In this document: positions 26,809-40,559 of the stretch, in pieces | How the letters are laid out: each line of letters opens with the position of its first letter | Numbering within the stretch: the stretch's first letter is position 1 | Assembly (NCBI RefSeq): GCF_018687715.1 | Contig: NC_056760.1 | Span: 33,828,501 to 33,892,500 of the forward strand | From: Carya illinoinensis | Taxonomy: Eukaryota; Streptophyta; Magnoliopsida; Fagales; Juglandaceae | DNA: 64,000 nt | Direction of reading: 5' to 3' | The notes under the pieces: model-generated | The model's input: only the letters and a program-made list of their open reading frames with translations | What the model was told of the DNA's origin: nothing | Database searches by the model: none | Program-made: the position numbers and the translations under genes

Positions 26809-28146
26809 TTACTCAAACAAGTAGAGGTACTGCTCTCTCATGTCAGCTACTCTCTCCCAAGAGAAGTCTTGAGCTAATGGATCTCCCCATGCCACCTTAA
26901 CCAAAGGTATCGTCTTGGACCTCAACTGTTACTCTTTCCAATTCATGATCTGCGACGGAACAACCTCATAAGTAAGGTCCGGTTGCAACTGAATACTCTC
27001 TGGGTCGACAAAGAGCGGCTCTTGTTGTCCAAAGCTCTTCTTCAAGAATGATACGTGGAAGACATCATGAATATCCCCAAAATATTCTGGCAAAGAAACT
27101 CTATAAGCGACGGACCCTACCTTCTCCAAAATCTGAAAAGGGCCGACATACCTTGGATCCAGTTTCCTCTTCTTACCAAAACGCTTAACTCCTTTCATGG
27201 GAGAGACCTTGAGATAAACCCAATCACCTTCTTCAAAAGATAACTCTCTCCTCTTGGTATCAGCGTAGCTTTTCTAACAACTCTGAGCTGCCGCCATTTT
27301 ATCCCTGATGATCCGAACTTGGCTTTGCATTTCTTGAATTATTTCAGGTTCAATTATCTTACTCTCCTCGACTTCATCCCAACACAAAGGCGATCTGCAC
27401 TTCCTCCCATAAAGAGCTTCATAAGGAGCCATCTGAATGGTCGTATGAAAGCTGTTATTATACGCAAACTCTATGAGCGGCAAGTGGTTTTTCCAACTCC
27501 TTTGAAATTCCATGACACATGCCCGCAACATATCTTCAAGGGTCTGAATGGTGCGCTCTGATTGGTCGTCTATCTGTTGGTGATATGCAGTACTGAACTT
27601 CATATTAGTACCCAATGTTGCCTGCAAACTCTTTCAGAACTGAGACGTGAACCTTGGGTCTCGATCCGACACTATACTCTTCGATATGCCTTGCAACCGT
27701 ACTATCTCCTTGACGTACAAGCGGGTCAACTTACCCAAGGAATCGGTGTTATGAACAGACAAGAAATGAGCACTCTTCGTTAACCGATCAACAATCACCC
27801 AAACAGAATTTTTCCCACTAGGCGTCCTCGGCAAGCCCACTACAAAGTCCATCGTGATGTCATCCCACTTCCACTCAGGAATAGGGAGGGGTTGGAGCAT
27901 ACCAGCAGGTCTTTGATGCTCGGCCTTGACTTGACGGCATGTGTGGCATTTCTCAACATACAAGGCTATATCCCTCTTCATTCCATCCCACCAGTAATTT
28001 TTCTTCAAGTCCCGGTACATCTTCGTACTACCGCGATGAATTGAATAAGGGGTCGCATGAGCTTCTGCCATGATCTGCTCCTTGAATTCTGAATCTTTGG
28101 GGACCACCCTATGATCTCGGAACCGAAGAATTCCATCTTTATCCAT
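26809..28146 (-). pseudogene. Integrase with chromodomain-like tail (broken)
   Basis: N-terminal zinc finger HATPYSIH...CHTC, catalytic core with DDITMDFVVGLP, SDRDPRFTSQF and the Glu of SERTIQTLEDML, then the GPFQILEKVGSVAYRVSLP module. A C-terminal chromodomain-like tail (QLRSKTIPLVKVAWG, FSWERVADMREQY) ends with a stop at 26,809. The D,D,E residues appear present. In-frame stops after SQF (near 27,631), after MAAAQSC (near 27,274) and after IMNWKE (near 26,926) break the frame. The chromodomain-like tail is what places the element among chromoviruses. Confidence 0.9.
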
Positions 28147-28149
28147 ACT

Positions 28150-29310
28150 TTAGTGCAACGACCCTCGAGATTTTTTGACTCTTTTTCTGATATCCAACAG
28201 CTTCGGATCCTTCCTCTGAAAAGTCTTCAATTCCTCAAAATCAGTTACCCGAATATCAAGAACTGAAGATAAAATCTCTTTTTGCTGTGAACTCTTAATA
28301 AGGAGCCTTCTCATCCCACAAAGCAAAGAATCCAATTCTGACGGCTCGGCTTCAACTTCCAAGTGCAATTTTCGGCTCAAAGCATCAGCAATTATATTTT
28401 CCTTCCTTGGATGATACTTGATCTCGCATTGGTAGTCACTGATTAACTCCAGCCATCGCCTCTGCCTCATGTTCAGATTCTTCTGGGAAAACAAGTGCTT
28501 CAAGCTCTTGTGATTGGTGTATACTTCGCAAGCTTCCCTATACAAAAAGTGTCGCCAGATCTTGAGAGCAAAAACAATCGCAGCCAATTCCAAATCGTGT
28601 GTCGGATAATTCTTCTCATGATCCTTTAGCTGACGGGATGCATAGGCAAAAACCCGTCCTTCCTGCATAAGGACACAACCCAATCCAAATTTAGACGCAT
28701 CGCTGAAGACTACGAATGGCTTATGCGGTTTTGGGAGCGCTAACACTGGTGCAGTCGTCAACCTGTTTTTCAATTCTTGGAAGCTTCTCTCACACTTATC
28801 TGACCAAACAAATTTTGCATTCTTTCTAGTCAATGCTATGAGAGGTCCGGATAGGCGAGCAAATCCCTCCACAAATCTTCGGTAATATCCGGCAAGTCCT
28901 AAGAAACTCCGAATCTCGCGCACTGTAGTCGGATGCTGCCATGACAAAATGGCTTCCACCTTACTAGGATCAACAGCCACTCCGTCTCGGGAAATCACAT
29001 GCCCAAGAAATCTGACTTCCTCCAACCAGAATTCACACTTGCTAAGCTTGGCATACAACTGGTGTTCTCTCAATTTCCCAAGAACTAGACGAAGATGATA
29101 CACATGCTCTTCAACATCTCGGGAATAAATCAGAATATCATCAATGAATACTACCACAAAGGAATCCAGATAAGGTCGAAATACCCGATTCATTAAATCC
29201 ATGAAAGCAGTAGGGGCATTGGCTAATCCAAACGGCATCACCTTAAATTCATAATGCCCATATCTTGACCTGAAAGCAGTTTTGGGCACATCCTTGTCTC
29301 TTATCCTCAA
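28150..29310 (-). pseudogene. Reverse transcriptase palm/thumb and RNase H (broken)
   Basis: Continues the reverse transcriptase after a stop at 29,317-29,319: [31 protein letters not shown], the catalytic box [25 protein letters not shown], then RNase H ([51 protein letters not shown]). Catalytic Asp-Asp of the RT is intact. In RNase H the motif usually written TDHKSL reads TNHKSL, which replaces a catalytic Asp by Asn. A stop at 28,150 separates this piece from the integrase. Confidence 0.92.
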
Positions 29311-29316
29311 CTGGTA

Positions 29317-30237
29317 TTATCCCGACCTCAAATCAATCTTCGAGAACACAGCTGCTCCTTGAAGCTGATCAAACAAATTATCGATCTGTGGGAGAGGATA
29401 TTTATTTTTGATGATCACCTTATTTAATTCCCGATAATCAATGCACATACGGGTTCCATCTTTCTTTTTAACGAACAGTGCTGGCGCACCCCACGGCGAA
29501 GTACTAGGCTGAATGAACCCCTTATCTACCAGCTCTTGCAACTGAGTCTTCAACTCTTTTAATTCAGCCGGTGCCATGCGGTAAGGAGCTTTATGTACAG
29601 GAGCCGCTCCAGGTTCCAAGTCTATAACAAACTCCATTTCACGAACAGGGGGTAGTCCAGGCAAGTCATCCACAAACACATCGGAGAATTCTTCCACAAC
29701 GGGAATGTCTACCAAGGACTTCTTCTCAGACGGCATAGACACCATCTGAACTAAGAAGGCATCCGCTCCCCATGCAATCTCTCTTCTTGCTTGAATTGCT
29801 GATATAATTACCGACTTTTCTTTTAGCTTACTTCCTGCAAATTCCAGACAATTACCATCTGGGAGCTGAAAGCTAATTACCCGACTTCTACAGTTAATAT
29901 TCGTAGAATATCGGTATAGCCAATCCATCCCAAGGATGATATCAAAACCCAACAGCTTGAATACCACCAAATCAGCATCCAAGAACCTTTCATCAAAATT
30001 TAATGGGCAACCCAAAGCAACCTTGGAACACCACACCATTTCACCATTGGGTAGAGCCACTACCAATGACTTTGGTAAAGGTTCCGTGACCAAAATACAC
30101 ATCCGAGCAAAAGTGGAAGATACAAATGACTGTGAAGCACCCAAATCAAATAAAGTGCAAGCATAAAACTCATATAAACGGACTCTCCCTGAACCAAAGA
30201 CATAAACCCATGAAATCCAAATACACAAAGAAATCAA
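29317..30237 (-). pseudogene. Protease and N-terminal reverse transcriptase (broken)
   Basis: The aspartic protease motif reads [11 protein letters not shown] where Gypsy elements have D-S-G or D-T-G, so the active-site Ser/Thr is Leu. Downstream are [69 protein letters not shown] and FSKIDLRSG, the fingers region of the RT. A TAA at 29,317 stops the frame where the Tyr of the SGY-Q block normally stands; the frame resumes immediately after it. Confidence 0.92.
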
Positions 30238-30267
30238 AGCACACCAAAAATCAAATCCAACATAAAA

Positions 30268-31473
30268 TTAAATTAGATCCATACCTGTAATTACTCCAAC
30301 ATCATGGGTCGCTGGTGCCTCATCATCCACATCTCCAGGTGTGACAGCATAAGCCCGGGCTTGCACTGCTTGTCTTGGATTTGTTCTTCTACCGCTTCTA
30401 CCTCCACGACTTCCTTGAACTGGTCTAGGAAACTCACGAGCAAAGTGATCTTGCTGGCCACAATTATAGCATCGAGCCCCACCAGAAGGGCACTCACCCA
30501 CATGGGCTCTATTACAAACTCTACAAACTGGCATTCGTCCTCCCATACGAACACCTGAGGACGCTTGCGGTCGAGTTTCGATCCGCTGAACAAATTTCTG
30601 AGACAAACCCGAACTGCTTCCTTCACCAGAAAAACTCCGCCTCTTATGTCCTGGAGGGGAGCCCATACTTAGATTATTCTCTCACTCCACAAGAGTGGCC
30701 ACATCTACTAAATCCTGAAAAGTGGATATCCGGTGGCTGACCACCATACGATGTATATCAGGACGTAGACCCTCCTAGAAATGCTAAGCTCGCATTTCTT
30801 CTGTGGCGATGAGGTGGGGAGCAAATCGCCCAAGTTCTATAAATCTCCGGGCGTACTGTTCCATGGTCATGCTCCCTTGGACCAAGCTTGAGAATTCTCT
30901 TGCCTTTTGCCACCTTACAGAAGCGGGAAAGAAGCGATCATTAAACTCTTTCTTGAAGCGCTGCTAGTTCACAGTGGCGAAAGACCCCAGTTCTGATTCC
31001 AGCATTACTCTCTTGGTATCCCACCAATCAGAAGCGGTGCCTTGCAACAGATAGCTGGCATAGAGCACTTGTTGCGCCTCAGTGCAACCACACACCTCAA
31101 AAGTTCTTTTCAAGTCTCTGACCCACTTTCCAGCTTGAAGTAGATCATCTTCTCCGGTGAAGTGTGGAGTTCTATGTGCTAGAAAGCACTCATAGGTGCA
31201 TCCAGCTTGCACCATGCTACTAGGCCCTCCTGGGTATAGCCAAGGCCCTCATTGTTGTGGCCAAAGCCCTCTTTGTTGCGGCCAAGACCCTTCTTGTTGT
31301 GGCCAAGGACCCCCTTATTGTGGCCAAGTCATCCTTGTTGTGGCCAAGGCCCTGCCTGCTGTGGCCTAAAATTCTGTTGCATGAATTCTGTCATCTGCCA
31401 TATTGCTTGGGCTATGGAGTCATCTCTCGATGTATCGTCCTGTGGCTCCTGAGTAGATTTCCTTGGTCTCGCC
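30268..31473 (-). pseudogene. gag (broken)
   Basis: Starts MARPRKSTQEPQDDTSRDDS at 31,473, followed by a Trp-Pro-Gln-Gln repeat (see 31,239-31,370). The capsid part has TPHFTGEDDLLQAGKWVRDL and YLLQGTASDWWDTKR, then FNDRFFP and FIELGRFAPHL. A zinc knuckle, CYNCGQQDHFAREFP, ends the region. The last Cys of the CCHC knuckle is replaced by Phe. There is a frameshift within the repeat near 31,220-31,330 and stops near 30,965, 30,789, 30,780 and 30,684. The protein would form the particle core in an active element; this copy cannot make it. Confidence 0.88.
31239..31370 (-). repeat. Trp-Pro-Gln-Gln coding minisatellite in gag
   Basis: Six or so tandem copies of a 21-27 bp unit (TTGTTGTGGCCAAG... 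on the plus strand) encode WPQQ-G repeats. Unit length variation here also produces the gag frameshift. Confidence 0.75.
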
Positions 31474-31740
31474 ATTTTCCTGCCACAACACAACCTTTGA
31501 CCCCCATTTAAAAAAACAAATAAAAACCAACAACATAAAATCAAAAACCAACACCACATAACAAGAAATAAAAAGAAACCAGCTTGCAAAAACATAACTA
31601 AATAAATAAAAACAAGCAAACAAGCTCAAATAAATAAAACAATTCAAATAACAACTTTACTTAACATAAATTTTAAAACACAACTTTAAAAATATTCTAG
31701 TACTACCTACGGGACATGTGGTTTTACCCAGAGCCAAACC

Positions 31741-31752
31741 GCTTTGATACCA
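31741..31752 (-). other. Primer-binding site of Tekay-like element
   Basis: On the minus strand TGGTATCAAAGC lies two bases after the 5' LTR end. It is the tRNA-Met-type primer site with one base differing from the usual TGGTATCAGAGC. Confidence 0.88.
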
Positions 31753-31754
31753 CC

Positions 31755-33955
<2,201 letters not shown>

Positions 33956-35116
33956 AATTAGTTGATATTTTTATTATCATGGACAGTGATATAAAAAATA
34001 TAAGCTTTTATATAACAAAAACATTTTGCATTTCAACAATATTTCTTAAAAAAATTGCAATAAATATTGAATTTTTGATAAACATTTTTTCAACATAAAA
34101 AAATTAATAACAGAATGATAGTTAAAAAAAAAAAACTGGGTTTTATCTGGAACCAGGATTTCTAGGTTGTAAAAATCCGGATTAATCTGGGTTTCGGACC
34201 GGATCATAACCCTGGTATAATCGGGGTCGAACCCGGCCCAGATTTTGAACACGGGTTCTGGCCCAGGTATACCCAGATACCCGGTCTGAAACCCAGTTGA
34301 ACACCCCTAGATACGAGGTGTTTGGATAAATCTATGTTTGGTTTGATTTTGGCTATGTGATCTTGAGTTTAATGCTAAGACCTACTCTAGGACATGATTT
34401 TAAACCATATGATATTGTTGGTTTATGATTATTTTCATGAAATGTTTTAGATCAAGTGCTTTGATTAAAACCAAACCCTGAGGAAATCGGTTTTGCTGAA
34501 AGTGTTGAGGCCGAGTACTTCAAAATAAATTTTTGTAACTTCTGCTATATTTACTTGATGATTCAAAGCATATTGGTTCTTAGGAGTGTGTTATCAACAT
34601 ATTGGAAGAAATTTTTTGGACTTTTGGAGTTCTTGGATATGTTTTAAAAAGAGACAAAACCTTGAGAACCGTTTTTAGTTAAAAAACTTGAAAATTTTTA
34701 TTAAAAAGATTTGTGATTTTGTGAAGTGGAATTTGTCGATTCTTTTAGTATGCTATTTGGACATAGGATATGATTTTCCATATTGCAATATTTTGATTTA
34801 AGTATGAGAAATGAGGTTTGATAGATTTGCGACAAAATCAATAAAAATGGCGTGTGGGTGTTTTGGGCAAAATTTATGGTTATGGTTATGATGTATTTTA
34901 ATTTTTTTTAACTTGATATTTGAATTTAGGACAAAATTTACATGATGCATGTAAAGTTTGGTGAGTTTTGGAGTTTGGATAAAAAATCTTTAAGTTAGGG
35001 ATAAAATGATCATTTCTTACATGTAGAGTGGTAAAATAGTGATTTTACTCTAAGATAGTATTTTCATGTTTCTAAACTTTAGTGATGAAGTTCCTAATGT
35101 TTAAAAACCCTACTTA

Positions 35117-35493
35117 GGGAATGCTTAGAGAATGAGATGAGATAAGAATCCTGTGAATGGTAGTAAGATGACTTGTGAATAGTAGTGAGATAGTTTGAAT
35201 TAAATATTTATTGGATTTTGAGAAATGAGAGAAAAGAAAATGAATAAAAAAATATTATAAAAATAAAGTGTTGTTAGAACATAATTTTTTAATATTATTT
35301 TTGTTTTAAAATTTGAATAAGTTGAATTGTTTTTTATTTGAAAGTTTGTAAAAGTTTTAATGATTAGTTTAAAAAATTTATGCTGATTAGTTTGAGAGTG
35401 TTTGTATTTGAATAATGTTTGAGAAGAAAATGAAATAGAATGGGATGAGATAAGATAAGATGGCATGAGATGAAAAACTTTATCAAACATCCC
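35117..35493. mobile_element. Harbinger-type MITE (GAGATGAG family)
   Basis: A 377-bp element, GGGAATGCTT...AACATCCC, between TTA target duplications (35,114-35,116 and 35,494-35,496). Copy B of the host LTR lacks it. The core TTTTTAATATTATTTTTGTT and the GAGATGAG words near both ends recur in the elements at 48,063 and 53,216. Confidence 0.75.
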
Positions 35494-35683
35494 TTACAAT
35501 TTCTTGTGTTTTGCACATTTTACTCCATAACACAATATTCACTATAAGTTAACTTCTAATTTATTGTCATATTACTGTGTATATATGTTAGTAAGAGAAC
35601 TATTGTTTATATACTTACGTTGTCATATATGTCATGCTATGTCATGTCACTACATGATTATCTATTACACATAATATTCTGTC

Positions 35684-35686
<3 letters not shown>

Positions 35687-35718
<32 letters not shown>
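35687..35718. repeat. (TA)n microsatellite
   Basis: Sixteen TA units inside LTR copy D. Confidence 0.95.
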
Positions 35719-35721
<3 letters not shown>

Positions 35722-36110
35722 ACAAGATATATCCTGTCATACAATATTTATCTGTTACATATTTTATTCTATTATAGATTTAAGGTGTGTATTTTGGGTT
35801 GAAGAATACGTGGTCTCATGGATGATACAATAAGATCAAGTTCTGTATTAATAGGATTTTAGGAATAATTGTGTAATATTATTTGGAGGAATTATGTGCA
35901 AAGCAAAATATTTAAGGAGTGACAATATTTTTGGGTTTCAAAGATTTTATGCTTTATGACAATATAAATTAATCTAGAATTTTAGGTTTTAATTATGAAG
36001 TATGTGATAAATTAGAAATTTCTCATAAATTACATATATCTTATAGGTAATCAACTTCATTCCAGAAATACTGGATTAGTGCTACGAGATAAGTAGTATG
36101 ATTGTACCCT

Positions 36111-36500
36111 TAAACATGTGAAAGGTAAACGACATATTTTTATAGTAGTATTATGCATGTACACCCTCCATTGGAAGCCCATCTTTATGTACCCAAGTAA
36201 TGATTAATTTGTAAATATTATGATTTTATGCATAAGTTACATGTTAGTTGCAAAACATGCATAAAATATTTTATGAAAATCCATGATTTATGTGAAGATT
36301 TATGCATTAAAACATTTATGAAAAATTATGATTTTATGAAAGGAGTTATGCATAAAAAAAATTGTAAGAAAATGTGATTTATATGAGAAAACATGTATCT
36401 CGACATTTTATGAGAAAATGCAAACATTTCTCTTTGTATAATATACTTGTTACAATGTCTTCGCTTCTTGAATAATTAATATTTTGAAACTAATGAGTGT
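36111..36500. repeat. Degenerate TTATGCATAAA-type repeats, no gene
   Basis: Many variants of ATGATTTTATG and TTATGCATAA follow one another, typical of the interior of a Gypsy LTR. It may be the right continuation of copy D or a separate fragment. Confidence 0.4.
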
Positions 36501-36507
36501 TGAAATT

Positions 36508-36813
36508 CTAGTGGTACCAATTAACTTGTATATTGTCATGCTTACTAACTCCACTTCGATTGCTTGATTTAACTTTAAATAATAATAAACAAAAAATGTT
36601 TTTAGTAATACTGGTAGTATTACTAGTATTGAGCGAAGCCGATACTAATAAGCAATCTTCTTCAATAGAGAGATTTTCACTTCTCTTACTAATGGGTCTC
36701 ATTCTAACTTGGGATGTAGTTTCATTAATAAGACTTTGTTTCCATTCTTCTAAGAGCTTGGTGAAGAAAGGATCTTCAATCATTTTTGAATTGAACGGAA
36801 AGATAAAATTCAA
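36508..36813 (-). pseudogene. Myb/SANT-like transposon accessory protein fragment
   Basis: The minus-strand frame contains RSENLSIEEDCLLVSASLNT, close to the R(S)KNF-EEDKLLVSAWLN start of the plant Myb/SANT-like proteins often annotated 'glutathione S-transferase T3-like', which resemble Harbinger accessory proteins. The usual Trp is Ser, and the rest of the Myb-like domain is lost. Only the N-terminal part remains and it directly adjoins a CACTA end. The family assignment is from memory of the motif only. Confidence 0.45.
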
Positions 36814-37085
36814 TAACAGTACAAAGTTGATCCACTACAAAAAAAAAGCAAATTTGGCGGCGATTGAAATGACCAAACTGTAAGAACTAATAGCATATGG
36901 TTTCCAAGCTGTAAGAACTACCCATAAAGTTTTTGACATGATGCAGATGGAGGTCTACTGCGCGCTTCTTGATGACTTGATCTTCATTTTGCGTCATTTG
37001 ATAACTTGATCTTCATTTTGTGTCATTGGACTTAATGTAATTTTTATATTTTGATTTGCATTCATTATTACAGATTTTCTTTAAG

Positions 37086-37442
37086 ATGGACAGATTTGGC
37101 AATGGTTTCATACAAAATATCATCATGGTTAGTTCATTAGCAATCGCAAATGCAGTGGGTGCTGCAATGTTTGCAATGGGTTGTGGTGTAGGTAGGAATG
37201 TAGCAACCTTGGAGAAAGTAATAGAACTAAGGAAGGTGGCTAACCTCAATGGGGATGATAAATTTTGGAAAGAAATGCTTCTTGAAAATTTGGACTCTCA
37301 AGAAATTATAGTCCTATCAAAATTTGTTGTAACTGGAACAAACAACCAGCTAAAACACATTGAGAAGATATTTGGTTCTATGGCCCGTACACCTTCCTTC
37401 TCAAAATTAAGCTTATTCACCGCGTATGTTTGTTACAACTAA
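37086..37442 (+). CDS. Unidentified open frame in CACTA cargo
   Basis: An open frame from the ATG at 37,086 (MDRFGNGFIQNIIM...) to 37,442, about 118 codons. It has a central small/hydrophobic stretch (SSLAIANAVGAAMFAMGCGV) that could be a membrane segment or amphipathic helix, then a charged helix-rich half (VIELRKVANLNGDDKFWKEM). I do not recognise a family. A splice-acceptor-like TTTATTACAG lies just upstream, so it may be one captured exon. Treat as hypothetical; it could be non-coding. Confidence 0.25.
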   Translation: MDRFGNGFIQNIIMVSSLAIANAVGAAMFAMGCGVGRNVATLEKVIELRKVANLNGDDKFWKEMLLENLDSQEIIVLSKFVVTGTNNQLKHIEKIFGSMARTPSFSKLSLFTAYVCYN

Positions 37443-37656
37443 TGATAACTTGACTCTTTTCTTTACTAAGTTCCATTGTGTGGAAGGATGCAAAATATGC
37501 TAAAAAAATGCAAATATCTTAGAGATGAATTCGAATTGACTCAGACATGGAAGTCTTGATTTTAAGCTGAAGTTTGTGGAGGTGAGAGTTTTACTTGCAT
37601 CCTAACTAGCTTATTCAGATAAGAAAACATTAGTGAATATGGTGTTTTAAGCAATG

Positions 37657-38040
37657 TTTTGAATACTGTACCAAATACCATACCGGTCAAGGCACTGGAA
37701 CGAAATATTTTGATATCAGTACCGTTTCGTGTACCTTTTCGGGATAGTCGATATATAAATAAATTATATATATAAATATATATATAAATTATATTCTAAA
37801 ATAATAGTTTATATATGAATAATTTATACATAAATACATATATATATATATATATATATATAAATTATAAATAGTTTGGTATAAATTGGGGGTAAAAAGA
37901 TAAGCTTGTAGTTTGAAAAAATGAAAAAAAAAAATGAAGGCCAAAATACCGGCTTGTATGAAACAGGTACAATACCTGTATTGGACACCGGTCCGGTACG
38001 GAATATTCTGGCCGGTATGGTACGGTATTTAAAACCATGG
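37657..38040. mobile_element. MITE nested in CACTA element
   Basis: A 384-bp insert with inverted ends TTTTGAATACTGTACCAAA and GGTACGGTATTTAAAACC, each followed inward by CCGG-containing words. It is flanked by TTTTAAGCAATG on both sides (37,645-37,656 and 38,041-38,052). A 9-bp or longer duplication would fit a Mutator-type MITE; part of the 12-bp match may belong to the terminus. Confidence 0.75.
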
Positions 38041-38094
38041 TTTTAAGCAATGTGCACATTGTATTGATTTCAAAAGTGTCGTTAATTAATGCAA

Positions 38095-38835
38095 TGCACC
38101 TCTGATGTATTAGTAGTGGCGTTTATATTAATGTCGTTAATTTAAAAAATGTGTCGGCAATGAATTAGTGGCGGCGTTTACAATAAGCCACAATAAAAAA
38201 AAAAAAAAAAAAAAAAACTCATTGTGGCATTTAAATAAACGCCGATAATAAATTCAATATGCTACCAATGTACTATTAGTGACATTTAAATAAATGCCGC
38301 CAAATTATATGATGAGCCGGTAGCGTACTAGTGGCGGCATTTAGATAAACGCCAATAAATTATTCAATATGTTGCCGCCAATGTACTATTAGCGGCATTT
38401 ATCGTAACGCCGCTATTTTAAAAAGTGGCGGCGGTCAAATAAACATCGTTAACAAATTCAATGTGCCGCCTCCAACGTAGTATTAGTGACATTTAGATAA
38501 ATGCGCCAATTTATATGATGCGTCGGTAATATAGTAGCAGCGGCGTTTATGGTAACGCTGCTAATATATGCCAAGGGATGACAACGATAAATTGGTGGCA
38601 TTTTGAGAAACGCTGTTAATGTCGATATTATGGCGGCGTTTCAAGAAATGCAGCTAAATTGTAAACAAACGCCACTAATGAGATTTACAAATACCGGCAT
38701 TTGCACAAATGCCAAAACATGGAAATAGTGACCCTCCATTATCGGCAGACGATTATGCCATTAGAAAAATGCTGCGAATTAATTAGCGGTGTGTTTTTGG
38801 ATAATTGCCGGCGCATAACCAACGCCGGCAAATCT
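38095..38835. repeat. CACTA subterminal repeat array
   Basis: More than ten imperfect copies, in both orientations, of a unit containing GGCGGCGTTTA...AAACGCCG.TAAT, spaced about 55-65 bp. Such arrays bind the transposase in CACTA elements. Confidence 0.85.
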
Positions 38836-38859
38836 GTCTTTTTTTGTAGTGATATATGT

Positions 38860-39993
38860 CTTATCACAATGCCTCTCATTCTTCCCCAAGAAGGAAAAGA
38901 CTCTGGGCTTTGAAAATACATGACCATTTAAAACTTTTTCTATGGAAAGCACTAAACAACATCTTGCCAACAAGGTCTTTGTTAAGCACTTGCATTCCCT
39001 TTACTGAAGATTAGAAATAATGTCCTATCTGTCAAATGGAAGAAGTGTCAACTACTCATCTATTTTTTTTTTTTTAATTGCTCTTATTCTATAATCTTGT
39101 GGAGACAATCTCCTTGGCCATTAGGTATCTCTTCACTAGCTGATCAAGGTATGAACAATTGGACAAATCTGGGTCTTAACCCTACAAGCAATTTGAGTCT
39201 CTTAGCTAGTGAATCCCATCATTTTCAACTATTTGCAGCTCTAGTTATGGAAAATCTTTGGTTCTTTAGAAACCAGATCAACCAGAATTTAACCACTTCA
39301 ACCATTGAACAATTTGTCACTAGAACCATTAAAGCTTAACAAAGAACATTGCAATGCATGGACCTGGAAAATTTCATAAACCAATCCTGGATGGACTCCA
39401 TCTCAACTAAAAATCAGTTCTTAATAACTTTTGATGTAGCCGTTAGATCACCAACAAGTAGTACATTGTAGCAGTATGTAGACCATATGATTGTTTTTTT
39501 AGGTTTGTAATAACCAGTTTTACAAATAGTACTAATCCAAACCAAAGTGAAGCCATGGCAGAATTGATAAGAGTTCAGGAAGCTCATTCCCAATTTATCA
39601 AAATGTCATCATTGAACGAGACTCCACAATTGCTATCTCAACTATAAATCAATCCCAGAAATCCATTAATTTGGAGATGGAAGGTATAGCAAGAGACAGA
39701 GGGTTTCTTCTTAGAAACTTTGAAAATTGGAGAGTAGTTAAATACATCAATTTCAAAATCGATATAAGCATTCCATTGCACAATGAGCAAATTCCAGCAA
39801 TGTGTATGAAAATATCCATTTTACCAACACTCCACAATGCCTATTAGATCTTCAAAGTGGAAAAGACCCCCACCCCCACGTGCGCGTGTAATGATCTGGT
39901 TTGTATGATATGTTCATTTTGGTTTTTAGTTTTGTACTAGAAAATTTCCCCTTATTAACAAAGTCTATTTGTGAAGGAAAAAAATACTAATGG
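38860..39993 (+). pseudogene. LINE remnant: zf-RVT and RNase H
   Basis: Right of the CACTA end the plus strand reads LWALKIHDHLKLFLWKALNN and ILPTRSLLSTCIPFTED, then CQMEEVSTTHL with a frame change. This is the zf-RVT region of L1-type LINEs. It is followed by LWRQSPWPLGI, FQLFAALVMENLWFFRNQIN and, after stops, traces of RNase H (WMDSISTKNQFLITFDVAV). Heavily broken. The sequence to about 39,993 is its probable 3' untranslated end. Confidence 0.72.
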
Positions 39994-40555
39994 AAACTTG
40001 GGATTCCTGATTTATCCATTACAAAATGACCAACCGAGTGACAAGTTTGTCAATCAATAAAGGAAATATAGGGATTAACACCTGCAACACTGCAATTAGC
40101 TAAGCCATCTACTAGCCTCCCTATAATATTGGGCCTATATACATGAAGCACATCAACAAAAAAATAGAAATAGAGCGATCACATTCTCGCATATGCCCCA
40201 GTATCTCCAAGACGATAACAGATTATGTTTTAACCAATTGACAACAAAGAAAGAGTTAGCAATTTCAATCACCATGTCAAATAAACTCAAATTATAAAAT
40301 ATTAATAATCCATGTTTCAAGGCTCAAGCAAATTTAAGTGAACACATTTCATTTAACACATAATATTCACTTCTATTAGTTTTGTTTGTTTGATAACCAA
40401 TGTTTTGTAAATTATAGTGTTGGAGGGCAATCTCTAGTATATTTGCACGATTGGTCATTTTTATAAGGAAAATAATTGACCTACAATTCTTTTATAGCTC
40501 TTTTATAACTCTTTTTTAAAAAAAAAAAAAATCAACTGGTTTATTGCTCATCAAA
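39994..40555. other. Spacer between two LINE remnants, nothing recognised
   Basis: AT-rich, with a short A run near 40,515. No frame with a domain. Confidence 0.4.
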
Positions 40556-40559
40556 AGAC

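Larger units (their letters stand above)
34318..36110 (+). mobile_element. Old Gypsy LTR, copy D, right part
   Basis: Resumes copy D after the hAT target duplication. Landmarks shared with copy A include TGTGATC.TGAGTT.AATGCT, and with copy B TGAGTTTTGGAGTT, AAAATGATCATTT and ATTCACTATAAGTTA. A Harbinger-type MITE (35,117-35,493) and a (TA)n tract lie within it. The end of the LTR is not recognised; beyond 36,110 the similarity fades. Confidence 0.6.
36833..38851. mobile_element. CACTA-type DNA transposon with subterminal repeat array
   Basis: Ends CACTACAAAAAAA...GCAAATTTGGCGG at the left and, in reverse complement, CACTACAAAAAAAG...AGATTTGCCGG at the right. The 3-bp flanks are ATC and ATA, so the target duplication is imperfect or the two ends belong to two related copies. 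Right subterminal region is a dense array of GGCGGCGTTTA/AACGCC motifs. No CACTA transposase is visible. A MITE (37,657-38,040) is nested inside. Confidence 0.75.

Noticed and set aside
36533..36883. 116-codon plus-strand frame with a hydrophobic start
   Set aside because: It overlaps the better-supported Myb/SANT-like frame on the other strand and runs across the CACTA boundary, so it cannot be an old gene.
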